From: Bacillota bacterium
GTDB taxonomy: Bacteria; Bacillota; Clostridia; Lachnospirales; Lachnospiraceae
DNA: 10,227 bases
Direction: 5' to 3'
Assembly: GCA_023398855.1 (NCBI GenBank)
Contig: JAEWRS010000078.1
Location: forward strand, 1-10,227
Notes under the pieces: model-generated
The model's database searches: none
Told to the model about the DNA's origin: nothing
What the model saw: the letters and a program-made list of their open reading frames with translations, nothing else
Position numbers and translations under genes: made by a program
Part shown: positions 1 through 7,021 of the stretch, one piece after another
Layout: every line of letters starts with the position of its first letter
How positions within the stretch are numbered: the stretch's first letter is position 1

Positions 1-46
1 TCGAAACTTGAATGCAAACTCAACTCAGGGAAAGGAATTGTGGAAC

Positions 47-1051
47 GTGAAACGATATAAACGGATATGGAGCATCTGTGCGTGCATTCTTGCCGCCATG
101 GTCATTGTTCTGGCCGTCATCAAACCCGCCGACAAAGGGATTGACTATGCCTCGCCTGAAAACTGGGCGTACAACGGAATCCATACAGAGAAACAGGCAG
201 ACCTGTTTTTGATTTGTCCCACCGTGGATATGGGGCACAGTAATAACAGAAATATGTCCTTATCAGATGAAAAAACAAAAGAGAGCTTTGTGGGTGCGCT
301 CAACATGGAGCGTGGAATCTACGAGGAAAGCCTTACGCTTTACGCCCCTTATTACCGGCAGGTGGCTTTCCCGGTCTATGCACTGCCGCAGGCGGAAGCC
401 AATCCTTATTTTGACATCGCGTATTCGGATATTCGCGAAGCGTTCCTCTATTATATAGAGCATAGCGATCCGGGGCGGCCCTTTGTGGTGGCAGGTTTTT
501 CCCAGGGAGCGGATATGGCGCTGCGGCTTCTTTCGGAATTCTTTGACAATCCCGCCTATCAGGAGCGTTTGATTGCGGTATACTGCATTGGATGGCGCAT
601 CACAGATGACGATCTTGCCAACTACCCCTGGTTGAAACCGGCGCAGCAGGCCGACGATATCGGAACAATCGTTTGCTTTAACTCTGAAGCCATTCATGTG
701 ACGGATTCGCTCCTTGTGCCGGCAGGAGTCAAAACGTATGGGATCAATCCCCTAAACTGGAAAACCGACGGCACCCCTGCAGCCGCTGCAGAGAACCTTG
801 GGGCATGCTTTACCGATTACAGCGGAGAAATCAAAAAAGAGATCCCCCATCTGACCGGCGCCTATTTGGACGCCGGGCGTGGAACCTTAAAAGTGCCTGA
901 CGTAACCCCCAAGGATTATGCCAATTCCCTCTTCCCGGACGGCGTCTACCACCTGTATGACTATCAGTTCTTCTATCGCAATTTGCAGGAGAATGTAAAG
1001 CTGCGGGTGGAAACATATTTAGCACAAGCGGCGCTGGAGGATGGGGAGTAA
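47..1051 (+). CDS. DUF3089 family alpha/beta-hydrolase-like membrane-anchored protein
   Basis: The protein is about 334 residues. A short basic N-terminus (KRYKR) is followed by one hydrophobic segment at about residues 8-25, so it is probably held in the membrane with the hydrolase domain outside. The nucleophile elbow GFSQG (Ser152) is typical of alpha/beta hydrolases. The motif NPLNWKT near residue 235 and the C-terminal block YHLYDYQFFY (His302 a candidate catalytic histidine) fit the DUF3089 family. The substrate is unknown; an esterase or lipase-like activity is only inferred from the fold. The frame stays open to the left edge, with a TTG at 8 and another at 38. I chose GTG at 47 because AAAGGA at 31-36 lies 10 bases upstream and the resulting N-terminus is a normal signal anchor. 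A start further upstream, outside the window, cannot be excluded. The gene is visibly richer in G+C than the genes to its right. Confidence 0.82.
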   Translation: MKRYKRIWSICACILAAMVIVLAVIKPADKGIDYASPENWAYNGIHTEKQADLFLICPTVDMGHSNNRNMSLSDEKTKESFVGALNMERGIYEESLTLYAPYYRQVAFPVYALPQAEANPYFDIAYSDIREAFLYYIEHSDPGRPFVVAGFSQGADMALRLLSEFFDNPAYQERLIAVYCIGWRITDDDLANYPWLKPAQQADDIGTIVCFNSEAIHVTDSLLVPAGVKTYGINPLNWKTDGTPAAAAENLGACFTDYSGEIKKEIPHLTGAYLDAGRGTLKVPDVTPKDYANSLFPDGVYHLYDYQFFYRNLQENVKLRVETYLAQAALEDGE

Positions 1052-1311
1052 ACTCCTGTTTGCTGAGTTGCACAGTTTGTTTAGACTCAGCGAAATAAAT
1101 ATTTAGTTTATAGAAGAAGAAAACCATCAGGCTAAAATAGATGCAGAAGTGTATTTGTTTTGGCTTGATTCTTTTATACAGACTTTAATTCGTAATGTGA
1201 GGCTATAACAAGTATATATCATGCAGCATTATACCCTTGTCATGGCAACACCTAAAAAGCGTGAGTTTAACGGGATTTTTTCTTAAGCCGGTCTGTTCCT
1301 GGCGCAACGGT
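1052..1311. other. Intergenic stretch with possible decayed coding remnant
   Basis: There are 260 bases between the DUF3089 gene and the end of the convergent MocR gene. No intact gene, RNA gene or convincing terminator hairpin was seen. One + strand frame (about 1050-1286) reads as protein-like sequence broken by TAG at 1104 and TAA at 1206. The longest piece, 1107-1205, is 33 codons containing EVYLFWLDSFIQTLIRN. It could be the remnant of a lost gene or chance; I do not recognise it. Confidence 0.3.
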
Positions 1312-2709
1312 TCAAAACCATGCGGAAGATAAGCGGGTGATACCCTGAATGATTTCATCTTCTGACAAACTGCTGTATCCAATTAATACCATATTATTGG
1401 TGTAATTTTCAGTTTGAAGCCAATAATCGGATACAGGGTAAACCTTAACCTCCACCTTTTTAGCTGCATCAATAAGCTGATGTTCAGACATACCATTATG
1501 TACTTCTAAAAGAATGTGCAGACCGGCGTTTCTTCCGTGTATCCTTGTACGGATACCCATCTGATTATTTATGGTGCTTATTAATGTATCATGCTTTCGT
1601 TTGTTGGATACCGATATTTTATTCAGAAGCCTGTTCCAATGTCCCTGCTCCATAAAATGAAACATGGTTTTTTGTTCAATCCAGGATACGGGGCAGCTGT
1701 GATTATGACATCTGGATTGATATTTTTCCAGCAGCACCTGGGGCAAAACAATAAAACCCATTCTCAGACCAGGGGCCAGTGCCTTGGAAAAGCTGTTAAT
1801 ATAGATCACCCGGTCTTTTTGGTCCAATGATTGGATAGAGGGAATCGGTCTGCTGTTATAACGCAGTTCACTGTCGTAGTCGTCCTCAATGATGTATGCA
1901 TTGTTTTGTTCTGCCCAGTCCAAAAGGTGAAGCCGTTTGTTTACGGGCATCACAACACCGGTGGGAAACTGATGAGATGGAGTGGTATATAAAAGATTAA
2001 CTTTTAATGGTTTTAACTCGTTCAAATCAATGCCTTCATTAGTAAGGGCAACGGGCTTCAGCTGATAACCATAGTTACAAAAGGTTTCTTTTGCACTGTC
2101 AAATCCCGGATCTTCTACTGCTACTGTTTTAGTATCAAATAATTTGCATATAAGACTTACTGCAGACATTGCCCCGGAAGATAGAATGATTTGTTCTGGT
2201 GAACAGACCACACCTCTTGATTCATGCAGATACTTCATAATCTCAATCCGTAGAGACAGGTCGCCTTTATTCTCATTGTATTCAGTGATTCCTCTGATTT
2301 CCTCTGACAGCAATACATGATTGAGCAGTCTGCGCCAGATACGAAGTGGAAAATTTGCAAAATCCAGTTTTCCATACTGAAAGTCATAGGTTATCAGATC
2401 CTGTGGCTGCATTTTTCTTATAATTCTTTTGGTGTCATATTGTTTGTCCGCCGGACTGGCAAGAACCGGTATGTCTATTTTCTGTATTTTGTAACCGCTG
2501 CCAGCCTTTCCCAGAACATACCCTTCCGAACTAAGCTGCTGATATGCGCTGTCAACTGTGTTTTTTGCAACCATGAGTGTGATGGCAAGAGTTCTGATGG
2601 GCGGAAGCATACTTCCTTCCCTTAATTCACCAGCAGTAATTTTATCTTTTAATTGTTGATATATTTGCATATATAACGGATCACCGGACAGTTTGTCTAT
2701 GATTAGCAT
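1312..2709 (-). CDS. MocR-type PLP-dependent transcriptional regulator (GntR family, PdxR-like)
   Basis: The 465-residue protein has the usual MocR layout: an N-terminal GntR winged helix (about 1-75, PLYMQIYQQLKDKI, LPPIRTLA, TVDSAYQQL) joined to a fold-type I aminotransferase-like domain (about 105-465). Visible cofactor-site features are YTTPSHQFPTG, IIEDDYD (Asp277, expected to contact the pyridine nitrogen), NSFSKALAPGLRMG with Lys309 as the PLP Schiff-base lysine, and GRNAGLH with Arg393. The PLP site looks intact, so it is probably a PLP-sensing or amino-compound-sensing regulator. An in-frame ATG at 2745 would add 12 residues. I prefer the ATG at 2707-2709 because AGAGGTGA precedes it by four bases and the protein then begins MLIIDKLSGDPLY, as is common in the family. 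It diverges from the Nim-like gene, with a perfect palindrome between them, which suggests control of that gene and of itself. The exact ligand is not evident. Confidence 0.9.
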   Translation of the reverse strand: MLIIDKLSGDPLYMQIYQQLKDKITAGELREGSMLPPIRTLAITLMVAKNTVDSAYQQLSSEGYVLGKAGSGYKIQKIDIPVLASPADKQYDTKRIIRKMQPQDLITYDFQYGKLDFANFPLRIWRRLLNHVLLSEEIRGITEYNENKGDLSLRIEIMKYLHESRGVVCSPEQIILSSGAMSAVSLICKLFDTKTVAVEDPGFDSAKETFCNYGYQLKPVALTNEGIDLNELKPLKVNLLYTTPSHQFPTGVVMPVNKRLHLLDWAEQNNAYIIEDDYDSELRYNSRPIPSIQSLDQKDRVIYINSFSKALAPGLRMGFIVLPQVLLEKYQSRCHNHSCPVSWIEQKTMFHFMEQGHWNRLLNKISVSNKRKHDTLISTINNQMGIRTRIHGRNAGLHILLEVHNGMSEHQLIDAAKKVEVKVYPVSDYWLQTENYTNNMVLIGYSSLSEDEIIQGITRLSSAWF

Positions 2710-2745
2710 TTGGTCACCTCTAAATTGTACCCATATATATTTCAT

Positions 2746-2773
2746 TAATTGTAACTATAATTAGTTACAATTA
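2746..2773. promoter_or_regulatory. 28-base perfect palindrome, candidate MocR operator
   Basis: Arms TAATTGTAACTA (2746-2757) and TAGTTACAATTA (2762-2773) are exact reverse complements around a 4-base centre TAAT. It lies in the gap between the divergent MocR and Nim-like genes, 50 bases upstream of the latter. A further AATTGTA copy sits at 2723-2729, in the same orientation as the left arm and 24 bases from it, close to the regulator's own ribosome binding site. The TATACT at 2779-2784 just to the right could be a -10 element for the + strand gene. Binding by the adjacent regulator is inferred. Confidence 0.65.
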
Positions 2774-2823
2774 TACGGTATACTATAAGAAGAAGTCAAG
2801 TTTTTATCAAGGAGGAAACGATC

Positions 2824-3297
2824 ATGCAGCACAGAATGAAAACTCACATAATGACAAAGGAAAAGGTTGAAGATTTGCTGAACCGCACCTTAACGTGCAG
2901 CGTTGCCACATTAAATGCAGATGGCACACCCTATGTCACGCCAATGCACCATATCTTTTACAATGGTTTTATTTATATGCACGGTTTACCCAAAGGCACA
3001 AAAATTGATAATATCAAAGCAAATCCCCAGGTGAGCATTACTGCGTATGAGATGGACAGGCTGCTGCTGGACCCAAGCGGCAAAGCCTGTGATACCAACA
3101 CAAAATACGAAAGTGTAATTCTTTCAGGCATGGCATCCATCCTTACAGATGTCAACTGCAAACGGGAAGTTCTGATGGAGGTTGTTAAAAAATATACACC
3201 TCATCTTTCTGATGCTGTTTTACCGGAAAATATGGTACGGGGCACTGCAGTGATTCAGGTACAGATATTGGAAATGTCAGGAAAATACTACGATTGA
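2824..3297 (+). CDS. Nim-like / pyridoxamine 5'-phosphate oxidase family flavin-binding protein
   Basis: The 157-residue protein is the typical size for the NimA-like branch of the split-barrel FMN-binding family and has no signal peptide or membrane segment. Family-like features are the opening MTKEKVEDLLNRTLTCSVATL (about 10-30), GTPYVTPMHHIFYNGFIYMHG (34-54), the phosphate-binding-like GTKIDNIKANPQVSI (58-72), and YESVILSGMASILTD (95-109). Nim proteins of this family are linked to 5-nitroimidazole resistance through nitro-group reduction. Many relatives are simply uncharacterised flavoproteins, so a resistance role is not shown here. The start is well supported: AAGGAGG at 2809-2815 lies 8 bases before the ATG. 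The gene diverges from the MocR regulator and is followed by an intrinsic terminator, so it is probably transcribed alone under control of that PLP-dependent regulator. Confidence 0.85.
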   Translation: MQHRMKTHIMTKEKVEDLLNRTLTCSVATLNADGTPYVTPMHHIFYNGFIYMHGLPKGTKIDNIKANPQVSITAYEMDRLLLDPSGKACDTNTKYESVILSGMASILTDVNCKREVLMEVVKKYTPHLSDAVLPENMVRGTAVIQVQILEMSGKYYD

Positions 3298-3370
3298 GGA
3301 CAGCCGCTTTCAGCCGTTGTCCATGGAAATGAAATAAGATAAATGCAGGTATTTTGTATCAATAACACCA

Positions 3371-3414
3371 TAAAAAGACTCATTGTTAATACCAGTTAAT
3401 AATGAGTCTTTTTA
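3371..3414 (+). terminator. Intrinsic terminator after the Nim-like gene
   Basis: The arms TAAAAAGACTCATT (3371-3384) and AATGAGTCTTTTTA (3401-3414) pair perfectly over 14 bases. Pairing continues inward through GTTAAT/GTTAAT with two G-U pairs to a 4-base ACCA loop, giving a stem of about 20 pairs. The T-run at 3409-3413 completes a rho-independent terminator, and the matching A-run on the other side would let it work in both directions. It lies about 75 bases past the stop codon of the Nim-like gene. Confidence 0.88.
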
Positions 3415-3686
3415 TTTGCAGTAAGGGGCAGAACGTCCAGACATGGAGATATTATGGACAAATTTACCCTATTCATGACATTAAAAAGCTAATTTGTAAC
3501 ATGTTATCTTTAAATAAAAAACTGGTATTGTAGAATGAAAGAAAATGCCATTGGTCCGCTGAGAAATCATGCGGTCATACATGCCTGCTGCAAGCCTACA
3601 GGGAATACCGTTTTGTAATTCTGTAATATGCCGGGAAGATAGCAGGTGAGCGTTTCTGTCACAGAAGATTTAAAGGAGGAATTATC
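3415..3686 (+). other. Upstream region and possible structured leader of the V4R-cyclase operon
   Basis: With the terminator to its left, this forms a gene-free stretch of about 390 bases. A weak promoter candidate is ATGACA (3475-3480), 16 bases, TAACAT (3497-3502). Beyond it is a G+C-richer part that may fold. CCGCTGA (3556-3562) pairs with TCA-T-GCGG (3567-3574) across a GAAA tetraloop, with a single bulged T. TGCCTGCT (3582-3589) pairs with AGCAGGTG (3641-3648), including two G-U pairs. A 13-base palindrome, TTCTGT-C-ACAGAA, lies at 3654-3666 just before the ribosome binding site. I could not match it to a riboswitch class; it lacks the conserved c-di-GMP-I core GCAAACC. Confidence 0.35.
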
Positions 3687-4211
3687 ATGCGTTATGAAAG
3701 TAAACCATCTCATTTCACCTGGCAGAGTCTTGGTAACATTGATGAAGGAAGGAAAAACCTTGGCTCAGATATGCCTGTAATTGTCTATCGTCTGCTCCAA
3801 TACACATTAAAAGATGTTTTGGCCCGGGAATATGATGATGAGACAGCCAGCCGCCTGTATTGGGCAGCGGGGCATCTGGCAGGTAAGGAGCTGGCTAAAA
3901 ATGTATTGGATCTTTCCGGGGATTTTGATTTTTTTATCGCCAATTTGACAAATAAGTTAAAGGAACTGAAAATTGGTATCTTGAGAATTGAAAAGATCGA
4001 TATGGATTCTCTTTCATTCACCCTGACTGTTTCGGAAGATTTAGACTGCTCCGGCCTCCCTGTTTCAGGAAAGACCGTATGCAATTATGATGAGGGTTTT
4101 ATTACGGGAATACTGGAAACCTACAGCGGATATCAGTTTGATGTGAAAGAAATTGACTGCTGGTCAACCGGCGACAGAACTTGCCGGTTCGTGGCTGTAA
4201 GCCTAAGGTAA
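3687..4211 (+). CDS. Stand-alone V4R (4-vinyl reductase) domain protein, putative small-molecule or redox sensor
   Basis: This 174-residue soluble protein consists almost wholly of a V4R-type domain. The best-conserved part is the C-terminal half: SEDLDCSGLP (116-125), VCNYDEGFITGILETYSG (131-148) and EIDCWSTGDRTCRF (155-168), with cysteines 121, 132, 158 and 166. V4R belongs to the same structural superfamily as H-NOX domains and the TRAPP Bet3 fold. It occurs as the ligand-sensing part of XylR/DmpR-type activators and in the redox-responsive archaeal regulator MsvR. No DNA-binding or enzymatic domain is attached, so it probably acts through a partner. That partner is likely the diguanylate cyclase encoded 45 bases downstream. 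The start is firm: AGGAGGA at 3674-3680 lies six bases before the ATG. The ligand is unknown, and the cysteine cluster raises metal binding or thiol-redox sensing as options. Confidence 0.82.
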   Translation: MRYESKPSHFTWQSLGNIDEGRKNLGSDMPVIVYRLLQYTLKDVLAREYDDETASRLYWAAGHLAGKELAKNVLDLSGDFDFFIANLTNKLKELKIGILRIEKIDMDSLSFTLTVSEDLDCSGLPVSGKTVCNYDEGFITGILETYSGYQFDVKEIDCWSTGDRTCRFVAVSLR

Positions 4212-4256
4212 GGGAATGCGGGAATCAGGAGATGAGCAAAGACAAGGAGACAGGGT

Positions 4257-5540
4257 ATGAACCACGAAGATCTTAAAATGCTTACGGCCGTGGAGGATCT
4301 GTTAACAAGACTGCTGTCGGGAGAGCAGTGCGATATATTGAAGGAAGATACTTTTGTGCCGGAGTGGCATAAGCTTATTGCAAGGATCAATCAGTTGATT
4401 CCAAATATCAATGAAATGAACCGCCTTGCAGTTGATTTATCAAAGGGCAAATTAGATGGACCCCTTCCCTCCCGGCATAATTACTTATCAGGCTCCCTAA
4501 AGCAGCTCCACTCCCAGCTCTCTGTTTTGTCCCTGAGCGTGAAACAGCTGAAAGAAGGTTATGTGGTAAGCAAGATGGAATATTCCGGAGAATTGTTTGA
4601 AATGTTTAACGATTTGATTGACCGTGTTGCGTCTGCTTCCCTGAATGACAACGGAGACAAAGTCTGGGATATTCCGGCACCTGTCAGCAGCTGGCGCTAT
4701 CATCAGATCATTCAGGCTCTTGATCTTCTTCATATTTTAGTGCTGGAGGTAGATTATAACGGAAATGTAGTATATGCTAACCGGCCGGCTAAACGTATTT
4801 TAGGTGATGTTGAACATTTATTCTCTGAGCAGGAGCATGGCAATATCCTGTTAGAAGTGATGGCAGAGCTTGGCAGGCAGGATATGTTTCCTGTTTACCG
4901 TGAAGTTTTCGAAAGCAGCAATAATATATGGTACCGGGTCATGTCCAGCAGATGTCTGCTGCCCAATGGCCAGGTTTTGTTTCACTATGTGATTGAGGAT
5001 GTCAGTGACTGGAAGACAAAAGAGCACCGGCTGTGGCTGACGGCAGCTACCGATCTTATGACTGGAGCTTACAGCCGGGAAGCTGGACTAAAGGAATTGG
5101 AAAAGACCCTGCTTTATAACGATACACAAACCTGTCTGACTTTTATTGATATTGACGACTTAAAAGTGATCAACGATACATATGGACACGATGAGGGGGA
5201 TTTTGCCATTAAGAGTATTGCGGCGGTAATCCTCAGATCTATCAGAAGCTCTGATGTTGTCTGCCGCTATGGAGGCGATGAATTTTTTATTATTTTTAAG
5301 AATTGCAAAGCAGATATTGTAGAAAAAATCATCGTAAGAATGAGCAGTGAGTTAAAAAAACTGGAGGGCTCTTCTGGAAAGCCATATCCATTGTCATTCA
5401 GCCACGGCACTGTTTCCTTTCATTCCGGCTCTTCCCATCGTGTGACAGATATCCTTCAGGAAGCTGACCGCAGAATGTACGCGTGCAAAAAGTATAAAAA
5501 GAAAGAGCGAAACTCAAAAAGTATTGTCAGGGAATTTTAA
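4257..5540 (+). CDS. Soluble diguanylate cyclase with HAMP-like region, PAS and GGDEF domains
   Basis: The 427-residue protein has no membrane segment. Residues about 50-125 resemble the HAMP-like linker found in many GGDEF proteins (LSKGKLDGPLPSRHNYL, LKQLHSQL, then LKEGYVVSKMEYSGELFEMFN). A PAS domain covers about 155-260 (ILVLEVDYNGNVVYANRPAKRIL). The GGDEF domain covers about 262-415: metal and substrate residues in FIDIDDLKVINDTYGHDEGD (Asp298 onward), the active-site signature GGDEF at 339-343, and the ending ADRRMYACKKYK. The inhibitory site RxxD is present as R330-S-S-D333, exactly five residues before GGDEF. It should therefore make c-di-GMP from two GTP and be product-inhibited. No EAL domain is attached. 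AAGGAGA at 4244-4250 supports this start. It lies in one operon with the V4R gene, which suggests control by that sensor through protein contact. The region ends at a strong hairpin. Confidence 0.92.
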   Translation: MNHEDLKMLTAVEDLLTRLLSGEQCDILKEDTFVPEWHKLIARINQLIPNINEMNRLAVDLSKGKLDGPLPSRHNYLSGSLKQLHSQLSVLSLSVKQLKEGYVVSKMEYSGELFEMFNDLIDRVASASLNDNGDKVWDIPAPVSSWRYHQIIQALDLLHILVLEVDYNGNVVYANRPAKRILGDVEHLFSEQEHGNILLEVMAELGRQDMFPVYREVFESSNNIWYRVMSSRCLLPNGQVLFHYVIEDVSDWKTKEHRLWLTAATDLMTGAYSREAGLKELEKTLLYNDTQTCLTFIDIDDLKVINDTYGHDEGDFAIKSIAAVILRSIRSSDVVCRYGGDEFFIIFKNCKADIVEKIIVRMSSELKKLEGSSGKPYPLSFSHGTVSFHSGSSHRVTDILQEADRRMYACKKYKKKERNSKSIVREF

Positions 5541-5559
5541 AATAGTACCGGATATTCAT

Positions 5560-5614
5560 AATTTTATATAGTCAATGCTCCGGCGGTCTGTCGGGGCATT
5601 GACTATATAAAATT
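5560..5614. terminator. Bidirectional terminator between convergent operons
   Basis: Left arm 5560-5578 (AATTTTATATAGTCAATGC) and right arm 5596-5614 are perfect reverse complements over 19 bases. Pairing continues inward by four more pairs (TCCG with CGGG, one G-U) to a 9-base loop at 5583-5591. A/T-rich outer stems with G+C-rich inner stems are symmetrical, so it can stop transcripts from both the cyclase (+) and the kinase (-), whose stop codons lie 20 and 32 bases away. Confidence 0.8.
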
Positions 5615-5645
5615 GGATCATGCTGGTCTCCCTAAAACTGAAATT

Positions 5646-7007
5646 CTATAAAGACTGATCCTTGCATAACCGTGGGATATGAATCCTTACCAGGAATATC
5701 TTTGTCTGAGGATCTGCCTCATACATCATAAATCCGCCTAAATTTTCGGCGATCTGCGCTACAATCCTGAGCCCCAATCCATGATTGTGGTTATCTGGTT
5801 TGGTTGAAATAAGTTTTCCGTTTTCCACCCGTGATTTTCCGTCATAGGAGTTGATCGCCTGAAGTGTGACCCACTGCTGCTCACTGGTAGTGGCAACCTC
5901 GATAAAACGCTCTGATACCGGAACATTCAGGCAGGCCTCTACGGCATTGTTGGCAAAATTTGAAAAAATCCGGATAGCGTCAATGGTCGAAAGTCCTGTA
6001 TCACGTGGTGCACATACACTGGATGAGAACCGTATTTCGCTTTCTGAGCATATATTTGCCAGATCCTGCAGCATGGCATCCAAAATAATGTTATCAGAAT
6101 ATTTTTTGTGGATCAGTACTCTTTTTTGCATATCGTCAAACATGTCATCAATCAATTGAAGGGCTTTTTCGTTTTCGTTTGCCCAGATCAAGGATTTTAC
6201 TGAAGCCATCATGGATTTATAATCGTGCTTGTATATCTGGAAGCTTTCCGTGTATTTCTGATAAGATTTATAATGCCGGACCTGCCTTTCATATTGCCCT
6301 TCCAGCATTTCTGTCCGCCATTGGTATTCCAGCAGCTCTGTGCTCTTTATGGATTGGTAAATTGCATAAATCAGTATTCCGATGGTGAGGGTATAGGCTC
6401 CCAGACACACACTCACATACCATAAGCCGTAAGAGGTTAAATGCCTGCCTGTAAACAATAAATCATAAGTAAGTAAGTCCCGCCCTGAATTAATGACAGA
6501 CAGATTGGCTACAGCCGTCAGCTCATACACTACCACATATTTAAGCTGATTGCGGTTATATAAAAAAAGCTTAAGCTTGTCATCGGGAAGGATGGTTTTA
6601 TACAATATCACAAATAATATAAGTGTCAGCGGCAGACTGATGATGGTACCCGCATCATAAAGCTCCATATTATTCGGATTAATGCTGCGCAGGGCAAACG
6701 CACTGAAAACGGCAAATATGCCTCTAAAGCAATAAGCGCTCAGCACGGAGCAGCTTCCTCCATAGACCGACTGCAGCCAATCTGCACCGGTGGAAAACCG
6801 GATTCCAAAAGCCATGACAAACATCAGGATCGGAAGTCTTATCCAACGCACATCTGTCGGTTTAATGAAAATATATGCCAAAGCAATGGCCATAAGAGGC
6901 AGCAGGGTCTGAATAACCCGTCGCCCCTGTACAGGGAAAAGCTTACGGTAGTAATACAAAAAAGAACAGTAGTACAAGAGAACTACTGGGACAACAATGC
7001 AAATCAT
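5646..7007 (-). CDS. AgrC/VirS-like GHKL sensor histidine kinase
   Basis: The 453-residue protein has an N-terminal membrane region with several hydrophobic segments (about residues 1-20, 32-50, 55-70, 88-106, 120-138, 155-172 and 195-218). A coiled linker follows (about 220-255), then a catalytic part. The phosphoacceptor motif is IYKHDYKSMMASV with His261. The ATP-binding part shows the N box FSNFANNAVEAC (Asn353/354) and the glycine box NHGLGLRIV (408-416), as in the HPK10/GHKL class that pairs with LytTR regulators. Such kinases often detect peptides, as AgrC does, but no AgrB or AgrD homologue is visible here, so the signal is unknown. AGAGGAG just upstream of the ATG supports the start. 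It follows the LytTR gene by 14 bases, so the two form an operon in regulator-then-kinase order. Confidence 0.9.
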   Translation of the reverse strand: MICIVVPVVLLYYCSFLYYYRKLFPVQGRRVIQTLLPLMAIALAYIFIKPTDVRWIRLPILMFVMAFGIRFSTGADWLQSVYGGSCSVLSAYCFRGIFAVFSAFALRSINPNNMELYDAGTIISLPLTLILFVILYKTILPDDKLKLFLYNRNQLKYVVVYELTAVANLSVINSGRDLLTYDLLFTGRHLTSYGLWYVSVCLGAYTLTIGILIYAIYQSIKSTELLEYQWRTEMLEGQYERQVRHYKSYQKYTESFQIYKHDYKSMMASVKSLIWANENEKALQLIDDMFDDMQKRVLIHKKYSDNIILDAMLQDLANICSESEIRFSSSVCAPRDTGLSTIDAIRIFSNFANNAVEACLNVPVSERFIEVATTSEQQWVTLQAINSYDGKSRVENGKLISTKPDNHNHGLGLRIVAQIAENLGGFMMYEADPQTKIFLVRIHIPRLCKDQSL

Positions 7008-7021
7008 TGCTTCTCCTCTTT

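Noticed and set aside
263..697. Long - strand frame inside the DUF3089 gene
   Set aside because: It is antisense to a clearly coding frame, with no ribosome binding site and no family resemblance.
1255..1290. Possible terminator near GCGTGAGTTTAACGGGATTTTTT
   Set aside because: A T-run is present but the preceding bases give only a three-pair stem, so it is not a convincing hairpin.
2710..2745. Start of the MocR regulator at the upstream ATG (2745)
   Set aside because: It would add 12 residues not typical of the family and start beside the palindrome; the ATG at 2709 has a well-placed ribosome binding site.
3540..3680. c-di-GMP-I (GEMM) or cobalamin riboswitch upstream of the V4R-cyclase operon
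   Set aside because: A GAAA-capped hairpin and GCAAGCC/GCCGGGA-like pieces looked suggestive. However, the conserved GCAAACC and GACGCAAAGCC elements of GEMM and the cobalamin core are missing or in the wrong order.
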